Of a stretch of DNA of 64,000 nucleotides, positions 26,301 to 34,465 are shown in pieces (position 1 is the first letter of the stretch; the number at the start of each line of letters is the position of its first letter). Origin of the DNA: Prevotella sp. (GTDB taxonomy: Bacteria; Bacteroidota; Bacteroidia; Bacteroidales; Bacteroidaceae); assembly GCA_017538105.1 (NCBI GenBank), contig JAFYJN010000067.1, positions 55,753 to 119,752 of the forward strand. Direction: 5' to 3'. Under the pieces are notes generated by a model. The model was not told the DNA's origin. It worked only from the letters and a program-made list of their open reading frames with translations, and ran no database searches. A program made the translations under genes and the position numbers.

Positions 26301-26648
26301 TCAACTATACCGTCTTACAATTTTGATGGTCAGATGCACCTGATTTTCTGGGTGCGCGTCGGGATTGATTTTACAAATGCGACATTCAAAGATATCTGTC
26401 CATCCCATTTCGAGAATACTGGCAATGGTCTCGTTGTCCTTACGTGGGATGTAACCGATGCGGAACGAGTCATCCAACTCCTTGTCATCATAGACGACGG
26501 CTACGGCTTCAGGGTCATAGCGGTTATCTATTTCACGCTCCAAACGGAGAACCGTTCCCACCTTCAACTTGTCCCACACCTCATCAGCATCGTGAAACTT
26601 ACGACCAGCCAAGTGGCAATCCATGTAAAACTTCTTTTTCGTTTCCAT
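26301..26648 (-). CDS. Stand-alone HIRAN-domain protein
   Basis: About 115 residues made of a single HIRAN domain: FYMDCHLAGRKFHDADEVWD, LKVGTVLRLEREIDNRYDPE, AVAVVYDD and RIGYIPRKDNETIASILE are the family's typical blocks. HIRAN domains in HLTF/Rad5 helicases bind 3' single-stranded DNA ends; stand-alone bacterial versions are often found near DNA-processing genes. The start METKKK at 26648 is chosen because the promoter -7 box lies at 26687-26694, so upstream Mets (26675, 26711) would be at or before the transcription start. The promoter carries the same palindrome as the DUF6361 operon promoter, linking this gene to the island. Binding of DNA ends here is an inference. Confidence 0.82.
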   Translation of the reverse strand: METKKKFYMDCHLAGRKFHDADEVWDKLKVGTVLRLEREIDNRYDPEAVAVVYDDKELDDSFRIGYIPRKDNETIASILEMGWTDIFECRICKINPDAHPENQVHLTIKIVRRYS

Positions 26649-26686
26649 AATTTTGAATGTTTTGTTAAACTTCATCTTTACGGAAG

Positions 26687-26694
26687 CAAAGTTA
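26687..26694 (-). promoter_or_regulatory. Predicted -7 box of the HIRAN gene
   Basis: On the minus strand TAACTTTG fits TAnnTTTG. The gap to the palindrome at 26704 is exactly the same as at the DUF6361 promoter (box to palindrome start: 17 bp). Transcription would start near 26681, giving a leader of about 33 nt. Confidence 0.65.
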
Positions 26695-26703
26695 GAGGCA
26701 TGT

Positions 26704-26722
26704 TGCACCATATTGTGGTACA
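26704..26722. promoter_or_regulatory. Palindromic operator, copy 1 (HIRAN promoter)
   Basis: TGCACCATATTGTGGTACA: arms TGCACCAT and (reverse complement of the right arm) TGTACCAC around a 3-bp centre. It matches copy 2 at 33928-33946 in 15 of 19 positions, and both are followed by CAG/CAGG-type flanks. It lies where the -33 contact of RNA polymerase would be, so a protein bound here would control transcription. The WYL regulator encoded between the two sites is the best candidate. Confidence 0.65.
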
Positions 26723-26756
26723 GCTTGAAGAAAAAACGTTTTTTCTACTGATTATC

Positions 26757-27692
26757 TTATTTTTCAGGCTCTTTATATCTGTTCATGGCAGACTGAAGCC
26801 ATCGTTGTATATCATCAGCTACATGTTGGGGCGAAAGAACTTGGACCAAATCTCCCCTTGACAAAACATGTCCTTTAAAGTCTGCCGTTGGCCGCAAATA
26901 CAGTTCATAATCGGTATACTCATCAGTCACATTGATTTCTCTTTGTGAATGGTGTAACGGCAAGTCACGCATATAATGAGGTTCCAGACCATATGCTCGC
27001 AATACAATTCGCTCTGGCTTGCTACCATCTCCTACAACAATACCAAAACACTCATTGAAAAATGCAGCAGCGTCGAAATCTGGATCAAGAGAGAATTTGG
27101 ACTGCTGCAGTTCCACATTCTCTATGCGGTCAAGGGAAAAAACAGCAAATTTCTCCTCTCCGTTTTTAGATGAATGTCTGACCATCGATACCAATACATA
27201 CCATCTACGGCGGAACAACTTCACACAATATGGAGCGACAGAGAACGAATTGGCTGATGTCGCCCCATAGCGGCGATAGGTCATCATAATTCTACAACTT
27301 CTGCGCATTGCCTTGATGATTTGTTGCAAATGAATGTCACCAGAAGGTATACTCTCTAATAATATACGGTGATGCAATCCTACGTTCTCATCAAGCATGT
27401 TACTCACGCTGAGCGTCGAGAACAACCAGTTCTGCACACTTTCCTCCTCTAGCACCTCCTTGTTATAAATGTAGTAACGGTACCCATCTTTCCTGTCACA
27501 TTCAATGATGACACCAAACATGTCAAAAATAGCGTCACGGTGACGGTTGAAGGTGGTTCGCGAAAACTCCAGTCCACCGCTTTCCTCCTTTCTTTTCCAT
27601 CGTTCGTTAATTTCGGCGAAGGTAATCTTTCCGGCCCGATTGATGGTTTCTATCAACCATATGTATTCTTTGAATAGTATGGGGATTTTCAT
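26757..27692 (-). CDS. WYL-domain transcriptional regulator
   Basis: 311 residues: an N-terminal winged-helix region (residues 1-80; FAEINERWKRKEESGGLEFS then RTTFNRHRDAIFDMFGVIIE), a WYL domain (about 125-200; FSVAPYCVKLFRRRWYVLVS, with the WYV version of the WYL core), and a C-terminal WCX domain (about 225-305; HHSQREINVTDEYTDYELYL, VLSRGDLVQVLSPQHVADDI). Such proteins (for example BrxR and CapW) are ligand-responsive repressors of phage-defence operons and bind inverted repeats. The gene starts 46 bp after the helicase stop with no own -7 box, so it is probably the last gene of the DUF6361 operon and may repress it through the palindrome at 33928. Confidence 0.87.
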   Translation of the reverse strand: MKIPILFKEYIWLIETINRAGKITFAEINERWKRKEESGGLEFSRTTFNRHRDAIFDMFGVIIECDRKDGYRYYIYNKEVLEEESVQNWLFSTLSVSNMLDENVGLHHRILLESIPSGDIHLQQIIKAMRRSCRIMMTYRRYGATSANSFSVAPYCVKLFRRRWYVLVSMVRHSSKNGEEKFAVFSLDRIENVELQQSKFSLDPDFDAAAFFNECFGIVVGDGSKPERIVLRAYGLEPHYMRDLPLHHSQREINVTDEYTDYELYLRPTADFKGHVLSRGDLVQVLSPQHVADDIQRWLQSAMNRYKEPEK

Positions 27693-27738
27693 AGTAAAAA
27701 CAGAGTTTCTATATGTCGTTCTTGGACAGTATAAAATA

Positions 27739-30700
27739 TTAACAGTGAGGCTGTTTATGAGTTCTTACAAGTCGATTAAATGGACTTAAATCGAAAAGGA
27801 GTTGGTGCATTTGCTCTTTCGTCACTTTTCCTTCAAGAAGCTGAAGAAGTTCTTCCTGCCGTGGTTGCCCCATTGTAAGGCGGTATAAAGAGAGAACATC
27901 TATTAGCCGTTTATATCTTAGTTCGTCTATACTCATAGGATATAGTGGAACAAGACGTTCGATGAATTCAAGTATTTCACTATGCTCTCTAATGATTTCC
28001 CTTGGTAAACACCAATATGGAACCATTTCAGAATAGTCTGTTGAAGAATCCTTTCTCCATCGTTTGTCTGTTTCTTCAAACATCTCTTCCCATGAAAAGA
28101 ACTCATTACCAAAGAACTTTGCAATGTTTCTGCGTATTGCCAGACATTTGTATCTGTTGATTCGCCCTTCCCGCTGTTCCATGTCAACAGGATTACTTGG
28201 AAGATTCCAATGAACTATCTTGCGTGTATACCAATGGAAGTCGAGACCTTCTTGTCCTACACTTGTAGTAGCCAAGACAAATGGACGGAAAGGTGAATTA
28301 AATGCCTGTTGTAGAGTTCCATTGTGCTTGAGATTTTTATCTTGTACGACCTTTGCATAGTCAAATGCGAAACTCCTGCGCATTGGCATAGGAGTACCGC
28401 TTTCTTTACAATAGGAATCAGTGGTGTGAATTCTATACGGAGTTGCGGAAATAAACGTTGCGTTCAATTTTTCCACAATTAAATCTGCATGGTGCCCTTC
28501 GTCTATCATATGACAATACTCATCCAATACTGCTTGGAGATTCCCCATCATACAATAGTACAACACTTGTTCGTAGTATATTAATCCTTTAGGTGTAGAC
28601 AATTCCACTGCTGCGGAATTTTCACGTCGGTTGAAAAGATTCACTATACCATCAGCCACATCTTTGGCATTGATAATATCATAGTCTGAAGGAGCGTCTT
28701 TGGGTTTCAATGCATTTTCAAGAATTCTTAAAATGCAAACAGCAGGAGAAGCTATGGACATAAATGCCAGCGTCTGAGCAGCTCTTAGAGGTATTCCGTG
28801 TAATTCGACATCTTCCCCTTCAAGTTTACGAATGAGCGTCAATAAAGATTCGGCACTGGTAACATTACGGACAGGAAGCTCTAATAGATCTATATCTGTT
28901 TGTATTTTTTCCTGAATAATCTCGATAATTGCATCAATTTCTTGGCCAAAGTACAAACGAGGGTCATATTTGTCAGCGAGATATCTTGATGGATATTCCA
29001 ATAATACACCACCTTCTTCTTGCATACGATTCATACCTATCTTTTTATTCGTTTTATAGGTGATTCCTTCGTTTTTATATGCTCCTACAACATTTCGGCG
29101 TTCTGATTCATATGATAGCATTACAGCCAGCATTCTTGGCACCATTTCCCAGGCAGAGAAGACTAAGACTTTGGAGAAATCCTTATTTATTGCAAACACG
29201 TTATTTGGAGGAATAGTATAATATGGGTGTGAGGCTGGAATCCAAAGCAGTTGCTCTGCATGATTCTTGAAAAGCATTGTTTCAAGTGCCACGAGTTTCG
29301 CATTTGCAGGTTCTATCGGTTTGTAGTTATACACTTGTCCACCCTTTAATATTAATCGCTGCATCCTCGAATTCTTAACAACAGGAATGTCCATCCCATT
29401 GAAAGCAGCCTCAACGGTCTTGCCTTCTTGATACTTCTGCATAAATGAGAGCAGATAAGGTGCGGACTTAACATATTCTATTGGAATGTTGTAGCTTGGA
29501 TTGATGCCTATACGTTCGCCGGAGTTCTTCTTCCTTTCCAGTTTCTTTTTGGCTTTTTGCAATAGCTTTTGCATTTGGCAATAGGCAAGAATGTCATCCC
29601 CAGATATGGCCATTTTCTCTAGTGGAACGGTTTTTATAAGTCCTTCACTGTATCGTTCGGTGCGACAAATAACATCATACATTTTGTCTTCTGCCTTTTG
29701 TTTGCTGATGACTAATGCGTCAAATATATCACTGCTGATGTGAGATAGTTTGTTGGAATAGTCCTCCCATACTGTATGGAAAGATTCGCTTTCTGTCGAT
29801 TCTTTTTTGAATAGGAACCGCATCAGCTTCAGGAAGTCTTCATACTGTTCGTCACAGTTCTCTTCATTTAACTCTTCCAAGGTTGTGAAAGGTTTATATG
29901 GCGTAGCTGAAAGTAATAGGATGTAGGGATGTTCATTGGTAAAAAATTCGCGGGCTATCATGGATTCCTCGGATTCACTGCTGGTATCCAGTAGTCCGCT
30001 GAAACGTTGAAATTCATCCATAATAACCAAGTCTGGCTCTAATTGGTTCAAACTCACCTGTGCAAATGCTATTCTGAGTTTGTTGATTATCCATGATGGC
30101 ATTTCTTTTGCTTCACCATTCACATATTCACAAACAGATTTTATAATTTGAGTGAAAACCTTGTTCCCACGTAAGAATTTTACAATGTTATTTAGATATT
30201 CAGTGCCACAGTTGCTAACACGTTCACAATAGTAAGAAACTAGAACATCCCAATTCTCCTGACCTTTATTCATTGTTTTCAACAGCAATGAAAGTCGTTC
30301 TCTTTTACCTGCAAATACATCCATTTCTTTTAGTATGGCGAATATCAGGGCGCGTTCGTTCGCATTTCCCGGACCACCTGTGATACTGAAAGATGTTGAA
30401 GGTGTTAATGGTATAAGTTGCTGTGGTAATTCAGTCCCATTCTTTCCCTCCTGCAGCATCTTCCTCTCTTGTAGAATCAAGTGCTGCATAGACAATCTGC
30501 TGTCTTGCATCTGCATGATGTCCTCTTTGGGAATGCCTAAATTACGGGTATTCTGTTGAATAATATTCTGATTGGAGCATACGTATACCACCCTATATAT
30601 TCCATCAGTCTCAACACCTGGCAGGGTTTTAGCCATTTCCACCACAGTTCTTGCCATAATGGTTTTTCCCAGTCCTACTTCGTCGCTAAGCAAGACGCGT

Positions 30701-30771
30701 TTTTGGCCGCTTTTGAATATCTCGATGATACGCTCTGCTGTTGCTTTTTGAAAATCTTTAGCATTACTCAT
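27739..30771 (-). CDS. SNF2/DEAD-type superfamily 2 helicase of the island
   Basis: A 1010-residue superfamily-2 ATPase. Motif I is LLSDEVGLGKTIMA (about residue 30), motif II is DEFQ in VIMDEFQRFSGLLD (about 252), motif III is LLLSATPYKP (about 289). The C-terminal lobe has SATPYRI (about 775), TTSVGQEGLDFHWYTRKIVH (motif V) and VDMEQREGRINRYK (motif VI). Between the lobes lies an unusually long insert of roughly 400 residues with a Lys-rich coiled-coil stretch (MQKLLQKAKKKLERKKNSGE). DEVGLGKT is typical of SNF2-like translocases that move on double-stranded DNA. The start overlaps the PLD gene stop by four bases, indicating tight coupling. A role in detecting or remodelling foreign DNA is an inference from gene context. 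Confidence 0.88.
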   Translation of the reverse strand: MSNAKDFQKATAERIIEIFKSGQKRVLLSDEVGLGKTIMARTVVEMAKTLPGVETDGIYRVVYVCSNQNIIQQNTRNLGIPKEDIMQMQDSRLSMQHLILQERKMLQEGKNGTELPQQLIPLTPSTSFSITGGPGNANERALIFAILKEMDVFAGKRERLSLLLKTMNKGQENWDVLVSYYCERVSNCGTEYLNNIVKFLRGNKVFTQIIKSVCEYVNGEAKEMPSWIINKLRIAFAQVSLNQLEPDLVIMDEFQRFSGLLDTSSESEESMIAREFFTNEHPYILLLSATPYKPFTTLEELNEENCDEQYEDFLKLMRFLFKKESTESESFHTVWEDYSNKLSHISSDIFDALVISKQKAEDKMYDVICRTERYSEGLIKTVPLEKMAISGDDILAYCQMQKLLQKAKKKLERKKNSGERIGINPSYNIPIEYVKSAPYLLSFMQKYQEGKTVEAAFNGMDIPVVKNSRMQRLILKGGQVYNYKPIEPANAKLVALETMLFKNHAEQLLWIPASHPYYTIPPNNVFAINKDFSKVLVFSAWEMVPRMLAVMLSYESERRNVVGAYKNEGITYKTNKKIGMNRMQEEGGVLLEYPSRYLADKYDPRLYFGQEIDAIIEIIQEKIQTDIDLLELPVRNVTSAESLLTLIRKLEGEDVELHGIPLRAAQTLAFMSIASPAVCILRILENALKPKDAPSDYDIINAKDVADGIVNLFNRRENSAAVELSTPKGLIYYEQVLYYCMMGNLQAVLDEYCHMIDEGHHADLIVEKLNATFISATPYRIHTTDSYCKESGTPMPMRRSFAFDYAKVVQDKNLKHNGTLQQAFNSPFRPFVLATTSVGQEGLDFHWYTRKIVHWNLPSNPVDMEQREGRINRYKCLAIRRNIAKFFGNEFFSWEEMFEETDKRWRKDSSTDYSEMVPYWCLPREIIREHSEILEFIERLVPLYPMSIDELRYKRLIDVLSLYRLTMGQPRQEELLQLLEGKVTKEQMHQLLFDLSPFNRLVRTHKQPHC

Positions 30772-32582
30772 AGTGCGGAGATTTGTTTTGAAACGTTTTG
30801 GAACATCTGCAAAATTCTTGTTAATTCATCTGGGACAATATCCTTTTTCATCTTTTTGATGAATTTTTGTACTTCAGCAATCTGCTCTGGATTGTTTCTC
30901 GCAGTACGAAGTAACTGTTCATATAGCGGCATCGTTGTGGCTTGTGAGCCAATGCCGTATGAACTCTTGTTCTTTTCTTGAATCATCTGTTGTTCGAAGA
31001 CAAACTCGGAAGGACGGTCGCTCAACATAAAAGCAACATAATCAAGTAATTCCTCTTTCTTCGTTACAATGCTCTGGTATATAGCTTCGTCTCTATTCAC
31101 AGGCATACCTGAAGTTTTGACCTTTACCACCATCTCCATGAAGGAACCGTCTTCGCATGGAATTCTAAGAACATAAAACTCTGATAGTAAAAAAGCTGCC
31201 AATTCAGTAAAAGAGACCTGTCTGCCAATAGGTTTCCATAGATTCTTACACTGTAAGGGTCTAACAGAAATTTCATCATCAACTTTTCCTTGTACAGACA
31301 AGTTGATGTCATACCAACCGTCCTTCTCGCTTGGCTTGATGGTCGCTCTTTTCAAACAGTCTATAGCCTTTTTTAAAGCAAGTTCTTTCTCGTTCTTTTG
31401 TCGTGTGTTCGTCGCTTCAGGATTGGGGGCATCCATTATTACAAATCTGTGTTCACTCACCATCTCTTCAAGCAATTCCTTGATGCGGTCGTTGGTAGTT
31501 CTCTTATAATGCAATCTCAAAAGGAATTCGGCATTCTTGTCGAAACCATTTACCGTAGCATTGGTACTGCCAAGATATAGAGTGTAACCAAGGTCTTGAC
31601 CAGTCACCCTGTGTGTCAGATACATTTTTGCATGTAGGTCAACATTTGCTGTCGTATTGTCTATCATGGTATCATTGGGAACCCAAACCTGCTCGAACAA
31701 ATCAAACACTTCTTGTGTGACATATTCCTTTCTTGTAATTAAAATGGTGTTCCGGCTCTCGTAATGATAGTCTTTTTTCCTTGACGTTAGCCAAGAAAGG
31801 GTGGAGAGGTCAATGAAGGGAGATATTACCATTATCCGGTCACCAGGTAAGTATGATTTCAGGACGGAACCGTATTCGGAAAATTCATCTTTTCCATATA
31901 CAAATGGAAAGAAGCCATATCCTTCTTCTTCGTTCTTTTCAGCATCTTCTGTTTGGAATGGTGTGTCAAGTTCAAAGCGGTCAACATATTCCAATAACTC
32001 AGCCAATAGTCTGACTTTCTCCGCTTTAACTTTTTGAGACTGTGCATATTCGCTCAACCACAGCAGCATATCCTTAAGGGACTTATGCTTTTCAATTCCC
32101 TTTCTGCTTCGTCTTTTGGAAATGCGACCTCTTAACGAGCAACAAATGTCAAGGCAGGTCGAAAAATCCAAATTCCGACTCATCACTGACAACTTCAGCC
32201 ATTCAGATCCTTCTTTATCCGTTTCTTTAACCAACCAGAGCTTTGGATGAAAATTGGTAAGAATATCCTTCGCGTTTTGGACCTCAAAGATACTATTCTC
32301 TAACAGCGAATAGACGGTTCTCGTTTCTTGTGGAACATGAATACTGCCTTTATTACAGAATACAGCTATTTTATCGCTACTTCTGCGAATTCCTTCCAAT
32401 AGATATGCAGGACTTAGTTTAACGCTATTATCAAGCTCACCCAATTCGCCAAAAGCGAGAGGAACGGTTAACATTGCCTCCAGATTTAGGGAGTAAGTCA
32501 AGCCAACTGCAAAATCTACTTTACACCCATCCGAAACAAGTTGTTCGCCATAAATCAAATCTTTCAATAATTCCCTTGCCAT
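30768..32582 (-). CDS. Phospholipase-D-like protein of the island
   Basis: 604 residues with two HKD-like half-motifs of the phospholipase D superfamily. The first is NFHPKLWLV (about residue 111) with SVMSRNLDFS behind it. The second is VDLHAKMYL (about 315) with YLGSTNATVNGFDKNAEFLL (about 338-357). Bacterial PLD-superfamily proteins of this sort next to helicases are usually nucleases; many are split from, or fused to, SNF2-type helicases, which matches the next gene. Neither motif shows the full HxK(x)4D, so activity should not be assumed. The start lies one base after the DUF6361 stop and the end overlaps the helicase start (ATGA), so the three are one translational unit. Confidence 0.83.
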   Translation of the reverse strand: MARELLKDLIYGEQLVSDGCKVDFAVGLTYSLNLEAMLTVPLAFGELGELDNSVKLSPAYLLEGIRRSSDKIAVFCNKGSIHVPQETRTVYSLLENSIFEVQNAKDILTNFHPKLWLVKETDKEGSEWLKLSVMSRNLDFSTCLDICCSLRGRISKRRSRKGIEKHKSLKDMLLWLSEYAQSQKVKAEKVRLLAELLEYVDRFELDTPFQTEDAEKNEEEGYGFFPFVYGKDEFSEYGSVLKSYLPGDRIMVISPFIDLSTLSWLTSRKKDYHYESRNTILITRKEYVTQEVFDLFEQVWVPNDTMIDNTTANVDLHAKMYLTHRVTGQDLGYTLYLGSTNATVNGFDKNAEFLLRLHYKRTTNDRIKELLEEMVSEHRFVIMDAPNPEATNTRQKNEKELALKKAIDCLKRATIKPSEKDGWYDINLSVQGKVDDEISVRPLQCKNLWKPIGRQVSFTELAAFLLSEFYVLRIPCEDGSFMEMVVKVKTSGMPVNRDEAIYQSIVTKKEELLDYVAFMLSDRPSEFVFEQQMIQEKNKSSYGIGSQATTMPLYEQLLRTARNNPEQIAEVQKFIKKMKKDIVPDELTRILQMFQNVSKQISAL

Positions 32583-32583
32583 A

Positions 32584-33810
32584 TTACATCGCCTTTCTAA
32601 TTTCGTTGATAACTTGATAAACTATCTCGTTCCATCTGAATGACAACATCTGTGGCCATCCACGTTCCTCGCCTTTGTATTTGGGATTTCTGAGTTTGTT
32701 TCGACCAGGCTTGACGGCTTTCTCTCTAGCGACAATTAAATCATCGAGCTTATCCCAATTGCGTTTTTCAATCTGTTCAACAACTCTTTTGCAAAATGAT
32801 ATAACGGTATTTTCCGTAACATGGTTGCGAATAAAAAACAACATATCGTCTATAGCTTGACGCGTAAAATCAGTGGGATATTGATTCAGCACTTCTTCTA
32901 TTCTTCCTTGAAGTTGGTCTGCTTCTTCCTGTTGCTCATTATAGATGGCCATAATGTGGTTGAATCGTAATTGCACAACGTAAGCAAGATGGGAGAATCG
33001 TTGCCCCATCCGATACTGTTTCATATACTCCGCAAAATCCTCCGGCATATTCTGCCAGATGGTTCCAAGGGCATCATATTCTGGTAGGACTTCCACATTG
33101 TTGCGAAGGATATAGGCCAGCATCGAATCCATGCTTTTCATTGAGTTCACGATGTGCCCCTTGATATATTCAGCTTCTTTCTTTGTTAGTTCCAATGGTA
33201 AAACCATACCATAGTCAAAATCATAGTTTTCTCCACTAACAGAAAAGAATTGTTGCAAACCACTTAAATCTTCGGAATCACTCATCTCTCCTTCTTCAGA
33301 AGTCTTGTATTTCGGCTTTTGTTGGTTGATTTGCTTGCTTCGTTCAAAAATGAGTCGGTAAATATCAATGTCACCTTTCACCATGTCAAATGTTCTGAGT
33401 CCGGTCATATAAATATAAGTCGGATCATATTTGACAAACTTACTTGGGTCATTCTTTGCAGCTGCAAGCATTGATCTACCGGTGATGCCGGTCTTTTTGT
33501 TCTCATCATTACCAGCACCATTAACCAACATATCTGTTAATCTGATTTCCCATCTCACGATTTGCGCCCTTACATCACGGACTTTATTGTAGTTCTTCTT
33601 TGTTGCTTGATAGAACAAAGAAGGCATAACTGCAAAATACTTGGCACGACGTTGAAGGGTTGACATACCGGGAAACATCATGTTAGCGAAAGCATCACGT
33701 ATTCTCCCGAAGCCAAGTTCATCAATTGCTGTTTGGTCGCGAACCATCTGCAACACTTTGTTCTTTCTGGCCAATTCTTCTTGACTAAAGTTTACAAATC
33801 CTATCTCCAT
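32584..33810 (-). CDS. DUF6361-family protein, first gene of the island operon
   Basis: 408 residues. The N-terminus IGFVNFSQEELARKNKVLQM, GRIRDAFANMMFPGMSTLQR and RAKYFAVMPSLFYQ is the signature of the DUF6361 family, which I know as a partner of helicase and PLD genes in bacterial defence-type loci; its biochemical function is not established. The body is mainly helical and basic, with a Lys/Arg-rich end (REKAVKPGRNKLRNPKYKGE) that could contact nucleic acid. It heads an operon with the PLD protein (1-bp gap), helicase and WYL regulator. Its promoter at 33911-33946 carries the palindrome shared with the HIRAN gene. Confidence 0.82.
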   Translation of the reverse strand: MEIGFVNFSQEELARKNKVLQMVRDQTAIDELGFGRIRDAFANMMFPGMSTLQRRAKYFAVMPSLFYQATKKNYNKVRDVRAQIVRWEIRLTDMLVNGAGNDENKKTGITGRSMLAAAKNDPSKFVKYDPTYIYMTGLRTFDMVKGDIDIYRLIFERSKQINQQKPKYKTSEEGEMSDSEDLSGLQQFFSVSGENYDFDYGMVLPLELTKKEAEYIKGHIVNSMKSMDSMLAYILRNNVEVLPEYDALGTIWQNMPEDFAEYMKQYRMGQRFSHLAYVVQLRFNHIMAIYNEQQEEADQLQGRIEEVLNQYPTDFTRQAIDDMLFFIRNHVTENTVISFCKRVVEQIEKRNWDKLDDLIVAREKAVKPGRNKLRNPKYKGEERGWPQMLSFRWNEIVYQVINEIRKAM

Positions 33811-33910
33811 AATTTTTTACGAACCCAAGGAAACTAATAATAATAGGTCTTTCTATCTACAACATATATTTTTCCAAACTATATGAAGTTTCCCACCATT
33901 TTATTTTATG

Positions 33911-33918
33911 CAAAGATA
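33911..33918 (-). promoter_or_regulatory. Predicted -7 box of the DUF6361-PLD-helicase operon
   Basis: On the minus strand TATCTTTG fits TAnnTTTG. It implies a start near 33905 and a leader of about 95 nt before the DUF6361 start codon. No TTTG is present at the -33 position, which is occupied by the palindrome. Confidence 0.65.
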
Positions 33919-33927
33919 TAACAATCT

Positions 33928-33946
33928 TGTATCATATCATGGTACA
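33928..33946. promoter_or_regulatory. Palindromic operator, copy 2 (DUF6361 promoter)
   Basis: TGTATCATATCATGGTACA: arms TGTATCAT and TGTACCAT (right arm reverse-complemented) match in 7 of 8 positions around a 3-bp centre. The half-site consensus with copy 1 is TGTACCAT. The distance to the -7 box is identical in both promoters. Confidence 0.7.
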
Positions 33947-34002
33947 GGTTACTTTTTTTATAGAGGAAACACACCCATAGTGGTTTTATCATAAAGGGAA
34001 TA

Positions 34003-34422
34003 TTAAATTAGTGGCTCAATGATGGGAAGAGCCCCTTCATGTTTGTTCACCTGCTTCCAATGACCTCCTGCACGGCCCCTTTTCAGATTATGTTGAAGGT
34101 CATTGTACTTCACATGGATGGCGATGCTATTGCCAGAGGATGCTATGCGCTTGACATAGTCCTCATATTCCTCTTCTTTGTTGTGTGTCAATAGTCGAAG
34201 TGCATCAACGATTGGCTCATCGACACCACGGGCAAGTAGGTCATCAAACGTAAAATCGGTGTCTTCTACCACATCATGAAGCAGTCCAGCGATGATTTCC
34301 TCTCGGTTATTGCCTGCCAATCCCACAGCCATGGGATGCAGAATGACCGGATTATTGTCAAGATCTTTCTGTCCTTCATGCGCCTCTATTGCCAGGCGCA
34401 AGGCATTTTCAATTGTGATCAT
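34003..34422 (-). CDS. HD-domain protein, MESH1/(p)ppGpp-hydrolase-like
   Basis: 139 residues, a compact HD-type hydrolase. It shows the motifs of the hydrolase half of RelA/SpoT: AHEGQKDLDNNPVILHPMAV (first His), AGLLHDVVEDTDFTFDDLLA (the HD pair followed by ED) and VKYNDLQHNL (final Asp). This is the layout of small alarmone hydrolases (MESH1-like), which remove pyrophosphate from (p)ppGpp; the exact substrate is inferred. It lies between the island and menE, on the same strand as both, about 190 bp from the DUF6361 promoter and 43 bp from the menE end. It could be an accessory gene of the island or a neighbour by chance. Confidence 0.75.
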   Translation of the reverse strand: MITIENALRLAIEAHEGQKDLDNNPVILHPMAVGLAGNNREEIIAGLLHDVVEDTDFTFDDLLARGVDEPIVDALRLLTHNKEEEYEDYVKRIASSGNSIAIHVKYNDLQHNLKRGRAGGHWKQVNKHEGALPIIEPLI

Positions 34423-34465
34423 AAAAACATTTTGATTTGATTGAATTAGAATTTTACGTAATCTT

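Noticed and set aside
25766-34002. Attachment sites or tRNA that would mark the island as an integrated element
   Set aside because: No tRNA, integrase or convincing flanking direct repeat was found at either end.
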